The translations under genes were made by a program, and so were the position numbers. Shown piece after piece: positions 55,237-63,893 of a DNA stretch of 64,000 nt. Location: contig NZ_WHNX01000006.1 of assembly GCF_009362815.1 (NCBI RefSeq), forward strand, positions 62,001 through 126,000. Reading direction: 5' to 3'. How positions within the stretch are numbered: position 1 is the stretch's first letter; each line of letters begins with the position of its first letter. This DNA comes from Alkalibaculum sporogenes. Lineage in GTDB: Bacteria > Bacillota > Clostridia > Eubacteriales > Alkalibacteraceae. The notes beneath the pieces are model-generated. The model saw nothing but the letters and a program-made list of their open reading frames with translations. It had not been told where the DNA came from and searched no databases.

Positions 55237-55542
55237 ATGAGAAAAAGAATAGTGATAGTTGATAAAACCAGATTTACCATTGCTTTGTGCATCTTGATAG
55301 TTTCTATTTCATGTGTTTTGATGTTAACTTTTAATACTGTATCTGGAAGTGAAAATTTAGAATATAAAGATTATATTGTTGAAAAAGGAGATACAATTTG
55401 GAAAATTGCTGACTTAGTATCAAATGAAAGTATAGATATTAGAGAAGTCGTATATCGTATATCTGAGGCAAATAATATAGGTGGCAGTGATCATATATAT
55501 CCAGGACAAACTATAAAGATACCAACATTACAAAACAATTAG
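55237..55542 (+). CDS. yneA: SOS cell-division inhibitor YneA-like (membrane anchor plus LysM)
   Basis: 101 residues: basic N-terminus, membrane helix about 13-32, and a LysM domain (YIVEKGDTIWKIADLV ... IYPGQTIKIP) at about 46-97. This architecture, the divergent position from lexA and the two SOS boxes match YneA, which delays division during DNA damage in Bacillus. AAGGAGG precedes the ATG. A general LysM protein cannot be fully excluded. Confidence 0.9.
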   Translation: MRKRIVIVDKTRFTIALCILIVSISCVLMLTFNTVSGSENLEYKDYIVEKGDTIWKIADLVSNESIDIREVVYRISEANNIGGSDHIYPGQTIKIPTLQNN

Positions 55543-55688
55543 TCCTAAAAGCTTAAATATAATCAAGAAAAACACAACTCGCGAGTACAATATAAAAGCA
55601 ACTAGTTTTAACACTAATTGCTTTAGTAATAGTAGCAGAGATTATTTTTAAAGAATATACTCTTACCAAGTATACTTGCTTTAAACTA

Positions 55689-55973
55689 TTATTTTAATGC
55701 TGCCAGTAGTTCGTCAATAGTAGCTTGGTGATTTACGCCTGTTAGAAAAGATCTTCCATTAATTACAGGTATTCCCGGGTCTCCAATGATTTGTGTAGTA
55801 CTAACTAGAACATCTGGTTTTAATGTTTTTACCTTAGATAAAGCTTCAGTCGCTTTACATTGGACTGTCATACAAGCTATACCTTGTTCTTTACAAATTT
55901 TTTCTATCTTTTTTGCTACTACTGTAGAAGTTGCAATTGCAGTACCACAAGCAACTAAAATTTTCTTAGCCAT
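55689..55973 (-). CDS. orphan PTS IIB component, galactitol (GatB) type
   Basis: 94 residues. MAKKILVACGTAIATST carries the phosphocysteine C9 in the GatB-type P-loop, and the rest fits the IIB fold. It would pass phosphate from a IIA to a IIC partner, but no IIA, IIC, regulator or sugar enzyme gene is nearby. It could complement a distant system or be regulatory. AAAGGAGATG site at normal spacing on the minus strand. Confidence 0.85.
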   Translation of the reverse strand: MAKKILVACGTAIATSTVVAKKIEKICKEQGIACMTVQCKATEALSKVKTLKPDVLVSTTQIIGDPGIPVINGRSFLTGVNHQATIDELLAALK

Positions 55974-56294
55974 TTTTTATACATCTCCTTTAAAATTTGA
56001 TTAACTTATTAATATATAACATATACCCTACTATATAATTAATATTCACTATAACATAAATGATGTAAAATACTTCTCACTTCTTAAGGAGCAAGTGCCA
56101 ACGACGGTCACTAAAGCTGCTGAGGTGAAATCTGGTAGAATAAAGTTGCTATTATAACTAATTTATATAGACTTATGAAAACAACAAATGTATAAAATTG
56201 TTGTTTTTTTTATGAAGAACTTTTATAAATGATGCTTTCGTGGTAGAATAACTAGATAATAATGTAATTATTCTCTAATTATACTAAAGGTGAA
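55974..56294 (+). other. gap with an orphan + strand terminator; candidate small RNA or leader
   Basis: No gene. AAAACAACAA, loop, TTGTTGTTTTTTTT at 56178-56211 is a strong + strand terminator, yet no + strand gene ends before it. The 56085-56160 segment is notably less AT-rich than its surroundings. This suggests a short RNA, or a leader terminated before the gene at 56295. Confidence 0.5.
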
Positions 56295-56558
56295 ATGGTG
56301 ATAAAAATGAAAAATTGTGAACTTCAAGAATATAAAGAGTGCAATGAATGCGGCGCGTGTGAATTATGTGATACAGATAAAGAAAAAATATGTGATAACT
56401 GTTGTAATTGCATTGAAATAGATTCGGATTATAAAGTTATAGAAATCGAAGATATACAAGATGGGGTAGACCATGACTTTTCAGAGGAAGAAGAGGATAT
56501 GTTTTTGGATTGGGTGAGTCAAAAAATAGACAGAGATATAATAGAGACGGAGGACTAA
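56295..56558 (+). CDS. cysteine-rich small acidic protein
   Basis: 87 residues. The first half has ten cysteines in the spacing C-x7-C-x2-C-x2-C-x2-C-x6-C-x2-C-C-x2-C type pattern (CNECGACELCDTD...CDNCCNC), likely binding zinc or an iron-sulfur cluster. The second half is very acidic (DFSEEEEDMFLDW). I do not recognise a named family. The start is uncertain among ATG 56295, GTG 56298 and ATG 56307. It ends two bases before the MutS-like gene, so the two are probably co-transcribed. Confidence 0.75.
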   Translation: MVIKMKNCELQEYKECNECGACELCDTDKEKICDNCCNCIEIDSDYKVIEIEDIQDGVDHDFSEEEEDMFLDWVSQKIDRDIIETED

Positions 56559-56560
56559 TT

Positions 56561-58216
56561 TTGGGGGATTACTATACTATTTATTTGTTTAGTTTCATAG
56601 TTGCTTGTTTTATTATCTATGATAGGTATAATAAATGGACTAATAATAAAAAAAGTGTAAAAAAGCTAATAGATACTTGGGGGATAGGAGATTACGAAAA
56701 ATACCATGAAGGTGATTTTGAAAATATAGCTACTTTCTTTAATCATAAGATGTCTGACAAATTCTACATTGATGATATTACGTGGAATGATTTAGAATTT
56801 GATGAGATTTATAAGAAGTTAAATCATACCATGAGCAGTGTTGGAGAAGAATATCTCTATTATTTGCTCCGTACGCCTATTTTTAACCAAGATACATTAA
56901 AAAAACGTAATATTAAAATGGAAGAATTCGAATTAGATGCACAAAATCGTATAGCTCTTCAAAAAACATTACAGAAACTGGACAAAAAAAGAAGTATGTC
57001 TATATCAGATATCGTATATGGCACTATGAAAGACTATCGTGGGACCCCTATACTTCTAATTAGAATTCTTTCAATCATATCTATACTTTGGCTGATTTCT
57101 ATTTTAATATATCCTGAGATAGGATTAATATTTCTTTTTACCATATTTCCACTTAATATGTTGATTCATTATAGTTCCCGCAAACAGATTGAAAATAATA
57201 TAAGCTCTATTAAATATGTAGTAAATCTAATTGTTACTTCAAAAAAATGTATTCCCTATATTACTGATAAAGATGTTCAAAGTCAGTTAATAGACTTATA
57301 TAATAATGCAAAGATCTTAAGTAGTATACGGTTTAAATTCCTTTATCCTTCGAATGCTTCGGAAGATCTCTTTGGAGCTATCTTTGATTACTTACGCATT
57401 ATAACTTTATTTGACTTATTTATGTACAGTAAAATGATTCGACTAATATCTGACAAGAAAATATATATAAAAGAAATATTTGAAGTTTTAGGAGAGTTAG
57501 ATGCATTAATATCCCTAGCATCATATAGATCAGGGTTAGAAGAGTATACTACGCCAATTATTCATACTAAGGAGGATGATTTCCTGAGATTTGAAAAAGC
57601 GTATCATCCGTTATTGACAAAACCAGAAAAAAATACATTGAATAAATCGCAGTCTATTCTAATCACAGGTGCAAATGCTTCTGGAAAGTCTACTTTTCTT
57701 AAGACTATAGGAATAAATCAAATCTTTGCACAAACTTTTTACACGGTATTAGCTACTTCTTATGAATCTAAATTAGTAAAAGTATGTACGGCTATGAGTG
57801 TAAAAGATAATATTTTACAAAATGAAAGTTACTATATTGCAGAAATAAAAGCCGTTAAACGAATCTTAGATGAAGTGAAAAAAGAAGACGGAAAGGTGCT
57901 GTGTATAGTAGATGAGTTGCTAAAGGGTACTAATACAAAAGAGAGAATAGTAGGGGCATATCAAATTTTAGACTATTTAAGTAATTATAGTTATGTGTAC
58001 GCTGCAACTCACGATATAGAACTTACAGATTTATTAAAAGAAAAGATGGATAATTATCATTTTCAAAGTGAAATTACTAATAATGATATTTACTTTGATT
58101 ATCGAATTAAAGATGGAAAGTCACTAGATACTAATGCTATCGAGTTACTGAGAATTTTTGATTTTAATGAAGAAATAATCAGTAGATCTAAAGCTATGCT
58201 AAAAGCCATGATATAG
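56561..58216 (+). CDS. membrane-anchored MutS-family ATPase
   Basis: 551 residues. An N-terminal membrane helix (about 5-20), a MutS core-like helical region, a hydrophobic hairpin of two helices near 165-205, then the MutS C-terminal ATPase: Walker A TGANASGKST near 368, Walker B VLCIVDELLKGTN near 447 and AATHDIEL. The mismatch-binding N-domain of MutS is absent, so it is not a mismatch sensor; the true mutS is at 47511. TTG 56561 has ACGGAGGA before it. Role unknown. Confidence 0.85.
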   Translation: MGDYYTIYLFSFIVACFIIYDRYNKWTNNKKSVKKLIDTWGIGDYEKYHEGDFENIATFFNHKMSDKFYIDDITWNDLEFDEIYKKLNHTMSSVGEEYLYYLLRTPIFNQDTLKKRNIKMEEFELDAQNRIALQKTLQKLDKKRSMSISDIVYGTMKDYRGTPILLIRILSIISILWLISILIYPEIGLIFLFTIFPLNMLIHYSSRKQIENNISSIKYVVNLIVTSKKCIPYITDKDVQSQLIDLYNNAKILSSIRFKFLYPSNASEDLFGAIFDYLRIITLFDLFMYSKMIRLISDKKIYIKEIFEVLGELDALISLASYRSGLEEYTTPIIHTKEDDFLRFEKAYHPLLTKPEKNTLNKSQSILITGANASGKSTFLKTIGINQIFAQTFYTVLATSYESKLVKVCTAMSVKDNILQNESYYIAEIKAVKRILDEVKKEDGKVLCIVDELLKGTNTKERIVGAYQILDYLSNYSYVYAATHDIELTDLLKEKMDNYHFQSEITNNDIYFDYRIKDGKSLDTNAIELLRIFDFNEEIISRSKAMLKAMI

Positions 58217-58277
58217 TCAATATAAGTTCGGTCTAGACTTTATGGATATTATAAGATGAATTTTACAAGGAGGATAT

Positions 58278-58988
58278 ATGAAATTAAAATTAATATCAAT
58301 TACTAAAAATTTTGGTGAAAAAAGAGTACTCAAGAATATCGATTTTGAATTTGATCAAGGAAAAATTTATGCCTTATTAGGTAGAAATGGTGCAGGGAAG
58401 ACGACACTTTTTAATATTGTAGCAAAAGAATTAGAACAAGACGAAGGTATGAGTCTACTTATTGAAGAAGATGGTAGTGAGCGAGAATTGTCTACTGAAG
58501 ATTATTCTTATATGTACTCAACGCCGATTCTCCCAGGGTTTTTAACAGGTTATGAGTTTATTAAATTTTTCTGGGATATTAATGAACAACGTGTTGATTC
58601 TACGAAAACTATTGATGATTACTTCGATATGATTCAACTAGATGAAGCAGATCGACACCGTTTAGTAAAAGGTTATTCACATGGAATGAAAAATAAACTA
58701 CAGATGATGATGTTTTTAATTGCTAGCCCAATGGTTATATTAATGGATGAGCCTTTAACTAGTCTAGATGTAGTAGTTGCATCAGAGATTAAGAATCTCA
58801 TCCGTTCTATTAGGTCTGATCATATTATTTTATTTTCAACTCATATGCTACAATTGGCCATGGATCTTTGCGATGAGATAGTAGTACTACATAATGGTGC
58901 ATTACGTCTAATTGACCATGAAATGCTTAAAGATCCGAATTTTGAAGCAGAGGTTGTAGACATTCTTAGGGAGGTAGAAGATGTTTAA
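58278..58988 (+). CDS. ABC transporter ATP-binding protein
   Basis: 236 residues. Walker A GRNGAGKTT at 35-43, Walker B VILMDEP near 153-159, H-loop STHM. The signature reads YSHGMKNK rather than LSGGQ, a variation also known in EcsA/YxlF-like exporters. It overlaps the permease gene by eight bases, so together they form a two-gene transporter. The substrate cannot be told. Confidence 0.93.
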   Translation: MKLKLISITKNFGEKRVLKNIDFEFDQGKIYALLGRNGAGKTTLFNIVAKELEQDEGMSLLIEEDGSERELSTEDYSYMYSTPILPGFLTGYEFIKFFWDINEQRVDSTKTIDDYFDMIQLDEADRHRLVKGYSHGMKNKLQMMMFLIASPMVILMDEPLTSLDVVVASEIKNLIRSIRSDHIILFSTHMLQLAMDLCDEIVVLHNGALRLIDHEMLKDPNFEAEVVDILREVEDV

Positions 58989-60552
58989 GACTTATCATTG
59001 GCTCTCAAAAATGGGAACAGCTAAAACAATTAACGGGTACATATACTTCTTCAGAAAAATCCCCTTTATAAAAAAAATATTTCGTAGTGATACTTTTGAT
59101 TATCCAAATTTAAAGACATTCATTGGAGGTATATCATTCGTATTATCTTTTATAATAGCGATATTTAAAAGTGCTATGTCTCTTGGAGTTGTGGTACTTA
59201 TTATGTTTTTATTATTAGGTGATTTTACCATCATGCAAGAAGGATTCCAAGTTGCCATATTTTTCTTTTATTTTTGTTTTGGGCTAATAGTTCCAAAGGT
59301 CCTTTCTAAGGAGGTAAGTAACTTTTATAATATATGTGTATTTAAAGCCAATCCCACGAATTTAGGTCTAAGCTTAAGTTTAATTAGTAGATTGATTCAA
59401 TGTTTTGGACGTACACTTATTTTTATTTTGATATTACCGATTTTTGATATTAGCATTTTATCTGCAATTATAATAAGCTTGTTATGTCTTGGTGGTCAAT
59501 TAATAGGTGAGGCAGGATATTTATGGCTTTATAAAGAGAAAGGTAAAGCGCCAAGTTTGAGTACAGCTTATATGATAGTATTAATTTTGATAATTCTTAT
59601 TTGTGCAGGTGTACTTCTAAAAGTAGGAATTTATGGTGATATCTTAACTCATTATATCTCAATAATTTTTATTACAGGATTAACTGGCTTGTCTTGGTAC
59701 TATATTTTAAATTATGATCATTACAATGAAGCATTTGCAATGGTAGCACGTAAGGAGTATTACGATGTGATGTTAAACCCTGGTGCTGTAACTTTTTCTA
59801 ATGTCGAGTTAAAAAATTCAGACTTAAGTATAAGCGAGACGAATGAAAAGACTGGTTATTCTTTGCTAAACACTATTTTTTTCAGAAGACATCGTCGTAT
59901 TTTAATAAAACCAGCTCTAATAAAGAGTGCAGTTTGCACATTAATTTTCATTTTTGCTTTGATTTATGGGCTTTTGTTTAATAGTAGTCATGTAAAAGAA
60001 GGTATTAATATAGTTATTAATCAATATACAATGTTTCCATTCTTGCTTTATATGCTTTGTAATTCCGAAAAAGTAACACGAGCAATGTTTTTAAACTGTG
60101 ATTTTAGTCTTATGCGCTTCGGCTTTTACAAAGAGAAAAAGGCATTGCTAAAGATGTTTAGTTTAAGGCTTCGTGATGTTGCCCTGATAAATGCAATTAT
60201 TACATTAACAATCTCAGTAGGTTTAATTTTACTAACGAGTGTTTTTGCATCAGATGCACTTATGGCAATGGTTCTTGTCACAATTATGACTATAGTATTA
60301 GGGTTGTTTTTTACTGTTCATTACCTTTTTATCTATTACATTTTTCAACCATATACAGAAGACCTTAAAACCAAGAGTCCTATGTATGGAGTGCTAAAAG
60401 GAATAGTTTATTTCCTTTGTTGGATTATGATAGGGGTTGAATCCCCACAAACAGTTTTGCTGCCGATAATAATATTGTTTTCAGTGCTGTATACTATTGT
60501 CGCACTCGTTGTCGTATATACTAAAGCGCCTAAGACTTTTAGAGTAAAATAA
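58981..60552 (+). CDS. ABC transporter permease subunit (uncharacterised)
   Basis: 523 residues with about twelve hydrophobic segments in two blocks separated by a soluble stretch near 255-300. No binding-protein gene nearby, so export or another non-uptake role is likely (inference). It is translationally coupled to the ATPase gene. The family was not recognised beyond general similarity to EcsB-like permeases. Confidence 0.8.
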   Translation: MFKTYHWLSKMGTAKTINGYIYFFRKIPFIKKIFRSDTFDYPNLKTFIGGISFVLSFIIAIFKSAMSLGVVVLIMFLLLGDFTIMQEGFQVAIFFFYFCFGLIVPKVLSKEVSNFYNICVFKANPTNLGLSLSLISRLIQCFGRTLIFILILPIFDISILSAIIISLLCLGGQLIGEAGYLWLYKEKGKAPSLSTAYMIVLILIILICAGVLLKVGIYGDILTHYISIIFITGLTGLSWYYILNYDHYNEAFAMVARKEYYDVMLNPGAVTFSNVELKNSDLSISETNEKTGYSLLNTIFFRRHRRILIKPALIKSAVCTLIFIFALIYGLLFNSSHVKEGINIVINQYTMFPFLLYMLCNSEKVTRAMFLNCDFSLMRFGFYKEKKALLKMFSLRLRDVALINAIITLTISVGLILLTSVFASDALMAMVLVTIMTIVLGLFFTVHYLFIYYIFQPYTEDLKTKSPMYGVLKGIVYFLCWIMIGVESPQTVLLPIIILFSVLYTIVALVVVYTKAPKTFRVK

Positions 60553-60575
60553 GTTATGTTAAGTAGGATACAGTT

Positions 60576-60620
60576 AAAAAAGACGACTTTTAGTCTATTC
60601 TAAAAAGTCGTCTTTTTTTT
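60576..60620 (+). terminator. terminator after the ABC transporter operon
   Basis: AAAAAAGACGACTTTTA, loop, TAAAAAGTCGTCTTTTTTTT: strong stem with eight T. Confidence 0.9.
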
Positions 60621-60719
60621 ATTATCGCGAAGTAAAGAGCCAAGTGGCTGCTTGCAGACGTTTGGCGACTACTGCGTAACCGCGAGAAACTCGCAAAGCG
60701 CGTTTCTTGTGGTTATTAG
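60621..60719 (-). repeat. interspersed repeat family B, dispersed copy B2
   Basis: Reverse complement of the copy at 22843-22934 with few changes. It carries a nine-base extra segment near GCGCTTTGCG that creates an additional GAAAC/GTTTC hairpin. It starts right after the T tract of the ABC operon terminator. Confidence 0.8.
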
Positions 60720-60788
60720 TAAGCTTTTACCCTATAGAGTACACTTCTAGAAATAATATAAGACAGAAAAAGAACTCTCAATTGTATC

Positions 60789-60838
60789 TTGACATATATA
60801 GATTATCTACATATAATATATATAGACAATCTATATAT
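60789..60838 (+). promoter_or_regulatory. promoter and double palindromic operator of the padR operon
   Basis: TTGACA (60789-60794), 17 bases, TATAAT (60812-60817). Two 21-bp operators of the form ATATATAGA-N3-TCTATATAT occur: one at 60794-60814 (one mismatch) inside the promoter and a perfect one at 60818-60838 just before the ribosome site. Start-to-start distance is 24 bp. Autorepression by PadR is the simplest reading. Confidence 0.8.
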
Positions 60839-60850
60839 AGGAGGTAAACT

Positions 60851-61192
60851 ATGGCTATTGATAAAAGTCTTTTAACTGGAGGTACTACGATGCTTTTGTT
60901 AAAACTCTTAGAGCAAGAAGACATGTATGGCTATCAAATGATAGAGGAGTTAAAGAAGAAATCAAAAAATGTATTCGAGTTAAAAGCTGGTACTTTATAT
61001 CCACTACTCCACACTATGGAGAAAAAGGGATTTGTAAATTCATATGATGAAGAGGCTAATAATTCTAGGATAAGAAAATATTATAGTATCACAAAAGCGG
61101 GAAAGCAAGCATTACAGGATAAAAAAGATGAATGGCAAATATATGCTGCAACAATAAACGATATTATAGGGGGAGTAAGCTTTGCCTATTGA
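60851..61192 (+). CDS. PadR family transcriptional regulator
   Basis: 113 residues with the PadR winged helix: LLLKLLEQEDMYGYQMIEELKKKS, then LKAGTLYPLLHTMEKKGFV and the wing RKYYSITKAGKQAL. Members of the family often control neighbouring membrane stress genes and respond to small molecules. TAGGAGG site. It overlaps the next gene by 11 bases, so both are made from the palindrome-flanked promoter. Confidence 0.95.
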   Translation: MAIDKSLLTGGTTMLLLKLLEQEDMYGYQMIEELKKKSKNVFELKAGTLYPLLHTMEKKGFVNSYDEEANNSRIRKYYSITKAGKQALQDKKDEWQIYAATINDIIGGVSFAY

Positions 61193-62564
61193 TAAAACAT
61201 CAGAATTTATAGAATCAGTACGCCAACAAATAAGGTGGAAAAAAGCACAGCCTGTAGTAATAGAAGAAGTTGAAAATCATATTGCAGACCAGAAAAATGC
61301 ATTCATTCAAGATGGGTTGAATGAAGACAAAGCCCTTGATAAAGCAATTAAAGAAATGGGAGACCCTATAGTGGTTGGAGAACAGTTTAACAGTATTCAT
61401 AAACCAAAGCCTGATTGGGCAATTCTATTACTTATCAGCAGTCTCTTTATATTAGGAATCCTTATTCAACTGTATTTGTTTCGCAACAATGATCTAAGTA
61501 GTAATAATATTTACGGGCAGTTACTAGGAATTTTAATCGGTATACCAATATTTTTTATTGCTTATTTATTTGATTTTACCATTATAGGGAAGTATCCTAA
61601 AATCATATTTTCATTTTTGTTTATCTTAAATGTCTATTATATTATTGAAGGAAATCGTGTAAATGGAGCTATTACAGATACTATATATCCATTGCTATTA
61701 TTCCCAACGGTGTATGCTGGTTTAGTATATAGTATGAGAAATAAAGGTTATATAGGGATTTTTATATGTAGTGTTGCATTTCTTATACCTGCTAGTATTG
61801 CATTCGTATCACCAAGTATGAGTACACTTTTACTATTATATATTTCCTGTCTCACTATATTGACAGCTGCAGTTGTAAAAGGATGGTTCAAAGTTAAAAA
61901 ACTTTTAGGACTACTTTTTATCTACTTGCCAACTTTGTTTGCTTTTATCTCATTAGTGTATTATTTTACTATATTTAGTTATCGTGGTGAAAGGATAAAG
62001 ATATTTTTTTTAAACGATAAATCTATGGGAGGTGTGAATTGGATTACAACACAGATTCATACACTCCTATCCAATTCAAAAATAATTGGTACAGGTTCAC
62101 CCATTGGACAAGAAACTATCCAAATTGCTGAAAGTATGCCTGCTATTCATACTGATTTTATACTTACATATAGCGTATATAACTTTGGTTGGATTGTGTT
62201 TGCTGGTATTTTACTACTATTTGCAGCTCTGATTATACGTGGTTTTATTATTACGGCAAAACAAAAGAGTGTATTAGGTTATTTAACTTCCTTATCAATT
62301 ATTACAACCATGATGGTACAATGTATTATATATATATTTGCTAATTTAGGATTAATGATATTTACACCCTTATCATTTCCATTACTCTCATATGGGGGTA
62401 AGTACTTAGTTGTAAATATGTTTCTTCTTGGTTTACTTCTTTCAGTATTTCGTACAGGTGATTATGTGAGAGATAAGAAGGGTATATTAGTGGGAATAGT
62501 ACCATTTATACAATATGATAATGGTACTATTCATATCAACTTAAAAAGTAAAACAACAAAGTAA
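61182..62564 (+). CDS. divergent SEDS (FtsW/RodA-like) protein with N-terminal HAAS-type prefix domain
   Basis: 460 residues. About 1-70 is a small soluble prefix (EVENHIADQKNAFIQDGLNEDKALDKAIKEMGDP) of the HAAS/permease-prefix type often seen in PadR-linked membrane proteins. About ten helices follow. HTDFILTYSVYNFGW keeps the catalytic-type aspartate of SEDS polymerases, but the RRW and QPSE motifs seen in the FtsW at 15361 are missing. It may be a regulated alternative cell-wall polymerase or an inactive relative. TTG start after GGGGGAG. Confidence 0.82.
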   Translation: MPIDKTSEFIESVRQQIRWKKAQPVVIEEVENHIADQKNAFIQDGLNEDKALDKAIKEMGDPIVVGEQFNSIHKPKPDWAILLLISSLFILGILIQLYLFRNNDLSSNNIYGQLLGILIGIPIFFIAYLFDFTIIGKYPKIIFSFLFILNVYYIIEGNRVNGAITDTIYPLLLFPTVYAGLVYSMRNKGYIGIFICSVAFLIPASIAFVSPSMSTLLLLYISCLTILTAAVVKGWFKVKKLLGLLFIYLPTLFAFISLVYYFTIFSYRGERIKIFFLNDKSMGGVNWITTQIHTLLSNSKIIGTGSPIGQETIQIAESMPAIHTDFILTYSVYNFGWIVFAGILLLFAALIIRGFIITAKQKSVLGYLTSLSIITTMMVQCIIYIFANLGLMIFTPLSFPLLSYGGKYLVVNMFLLGLLLSVFRTGDYVRDKKGILVGIVPFIQYDNGTIHINLKSKTTK

Positions 62565-62610
62565 AACAACGTACATATTGTAACCTGTAATGAGAAGGGA
62601 GATTGTTAAA

Positions 62611-62940
62611 GTGAAAAAATTAATGATATTGTATCTAGCAATTTTCTTTATTATTATTTTATCATCTTGTTCTATACCAGCAAATGATGAAATAGACAAC
62701 AAAGCACAAGTATTTACTCTTGATGAAAAAAACAGAGTTGTATATCTGAACTTTGCAATTGCTAATATGGATCAATTAGACGATTATACAGATAAAAAAA
62801 TTTCTGCTTCTATAGCATTAAGTATCTTAGATAAAGACGTATACACGAAATTTCCCAAAGATGTGCAAGAGGAATTAGAAAATATAAGGTGGAATTGGAA
62901 CAAAGGTTATATTCCTGCAAGTGGTATCATTGCATATTAG
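62611..62940 (+). CDS. small lipoprotein, uncharacterised
   Basis: 109 residues from GTG 62611, chosen because AAGGGAGA precedes it; an ATG at 62590 overlaps that site. Signal peptide with lipobox LSSC, so the protein should be lipidated by Lgt and held outside the membrane. The mature part is short, charged and unrecognised. It follows the SEDS gene by 46 bases, so it probably belongs to the PadR-controlled operon. Confidence 0.75.
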   Translation: MKKLMILYLAIFFIIILSSCSIPANDEIDNKAQVFTLDEKNRVVYLNFAIANMDQLDDYTDKKISASIALSILDKDVYTKFPKDVQEELENIRWNWNKGYIPASGIIAY

Positions 62941-63022
62941 GTAGGGGGAAAGGAAAGGATATATATTCAGAAAGTCAAAAATACAATAGGTATTATTACA
63001 AAATATATGGTAAAATCCGGTC

Positions 63023-63556
63023 TTAGTATAGTATTAGGCAGAACCAGGTTATTGTATTGTATCCATTTAAAAAAGATAAGTTATGATTTTCACATATTTC
63101 TGTAACGATGATTGTATGGCTTTCAATACAAGGATACATTCTTTCCGTATGCCGGCAGGGTTGTGAAGGATAGGTGCAATTATCACATAAGGCACAAGAT
63201 TCCGCTGTAAGTATGAGTATATTTTGTTCTTTTTCGAAAACATTTTTCTTTATCTCATTTACTATTTGTATATGTTCTTTTCTAGTCGATAGCATCTCGT
63301 CCATATTTAAAATATCGCTTACTTCAGAAATAGTACTAAAAATAAAGGCATTCTCATATCTAGCGCATCTTGCTTTACATTCTTCAAGTGTTCCAACGGC
63401 AGGAGGACAAGACCATGATTTACCGTATTGAGGACATTCGCTTTTACATATAGTTCTTATATTCGGATAAAACCCCAGCTCAGATGTATCAAAAAATGCA
63501 TATTCAAATATAGGGTATTTAGTAATATTCTTTTCAATGACTTCTTTTGTAATCAT
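63023..63556 (-). CDS. DUF2284 family cysteine-rich metal-binding protein
   Basis: 177 residues on the minus strand. Cysteines lie in CKSECPQYGKSWSCPP near 37-52 and in CALCDNCTYPSQPCRHTERMYPC near 119-143, the DUF2284 pattern, probably binding an iron-sulfur cluster or metal. Family members occur in anaerobes and methanogens with unknown role. It converges on the lipoprotein gene. Confidence 0.88.
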   Translation of the reverse strand: MITKEVIEKNITKYPIFEYAFFDTSELGFYPNIRTICKSECPQYGKSWSCPPAVGTLEECKARCARYENAFIFSTISEVSDILNMDEMLSTRKEHIQIVNEIKKNVFEKEQNILILTAESCALCDNCTYPSQPCRHTERMYPCIESHTIIVTEICENHNLSFLNGYNTITWFCLILY

Positions 63557-63655
63557 CTATGTATTTTCCTATCAAGGTATTTGTATTAGCTTTTGTCAAA
63601 AAAACAGATTACTTACGTTACTAATTGATTTATTTAATTATACCATAATATAATA

Positions 63656-63790
63656 TATGGAGAACAGAACTATTCGTCTGGTGATAACTACACTGTTAAT
63701 GCTAATGTGATATTTACAGCACTATGGGAGGAATATTTACAAGATACCTCCCAAAATATAATAATTGGATATTGTGAATCTAGCATATAG
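63656..63790 (+). pseudogene. remnant of a surface protein with InlB B-repeat-type domain
   Basis: In-frame sequence YGEQNYSSGDNYTVNANV, then IFTALWEEYLQD, to a TAG at 63790. The pattern GDxYTVxxNVxFTAxWE is the end of an InlB B-repeat (Listeria-Bacteroides repeat) of secreted or wall proteins. There is no start codon or ribosome site and the frame does not extend far upstream, so this looks like the decayed end of a large gene. Confidence 0.65.
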
Positions 63791-63893
63791 ACGGAAGAAT
63801 AGCGACTCAAAGGAATCTTGACATTCAGAGGAGTGAATAAATCGCTAAATTAAACACCTAACCTAGTGATTAAAATCAAAGGAGGTAAACTTT

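Noticed and set aside
56085-56160. Known riboswitch class before the Cys-rich gene
   Set aside because: Compared by eye with c-di-GMP, glycine, SAM, preQ1, fluoride, guanidine and Mn consensus motifs; no match.
61182-62564. A second functional FtsW/RodA
   Set aside because: The RRW and QPSE motifs of true SEDS polymerases are missing and a regulatory prefix domain is present; called a divergent SEDS protein instead.
63174-63431. + strand open frame opposite the DUF2284 gene
   Set aside because: Antisense shadow; the minus-strand frame has the conserved cysteine pattern.
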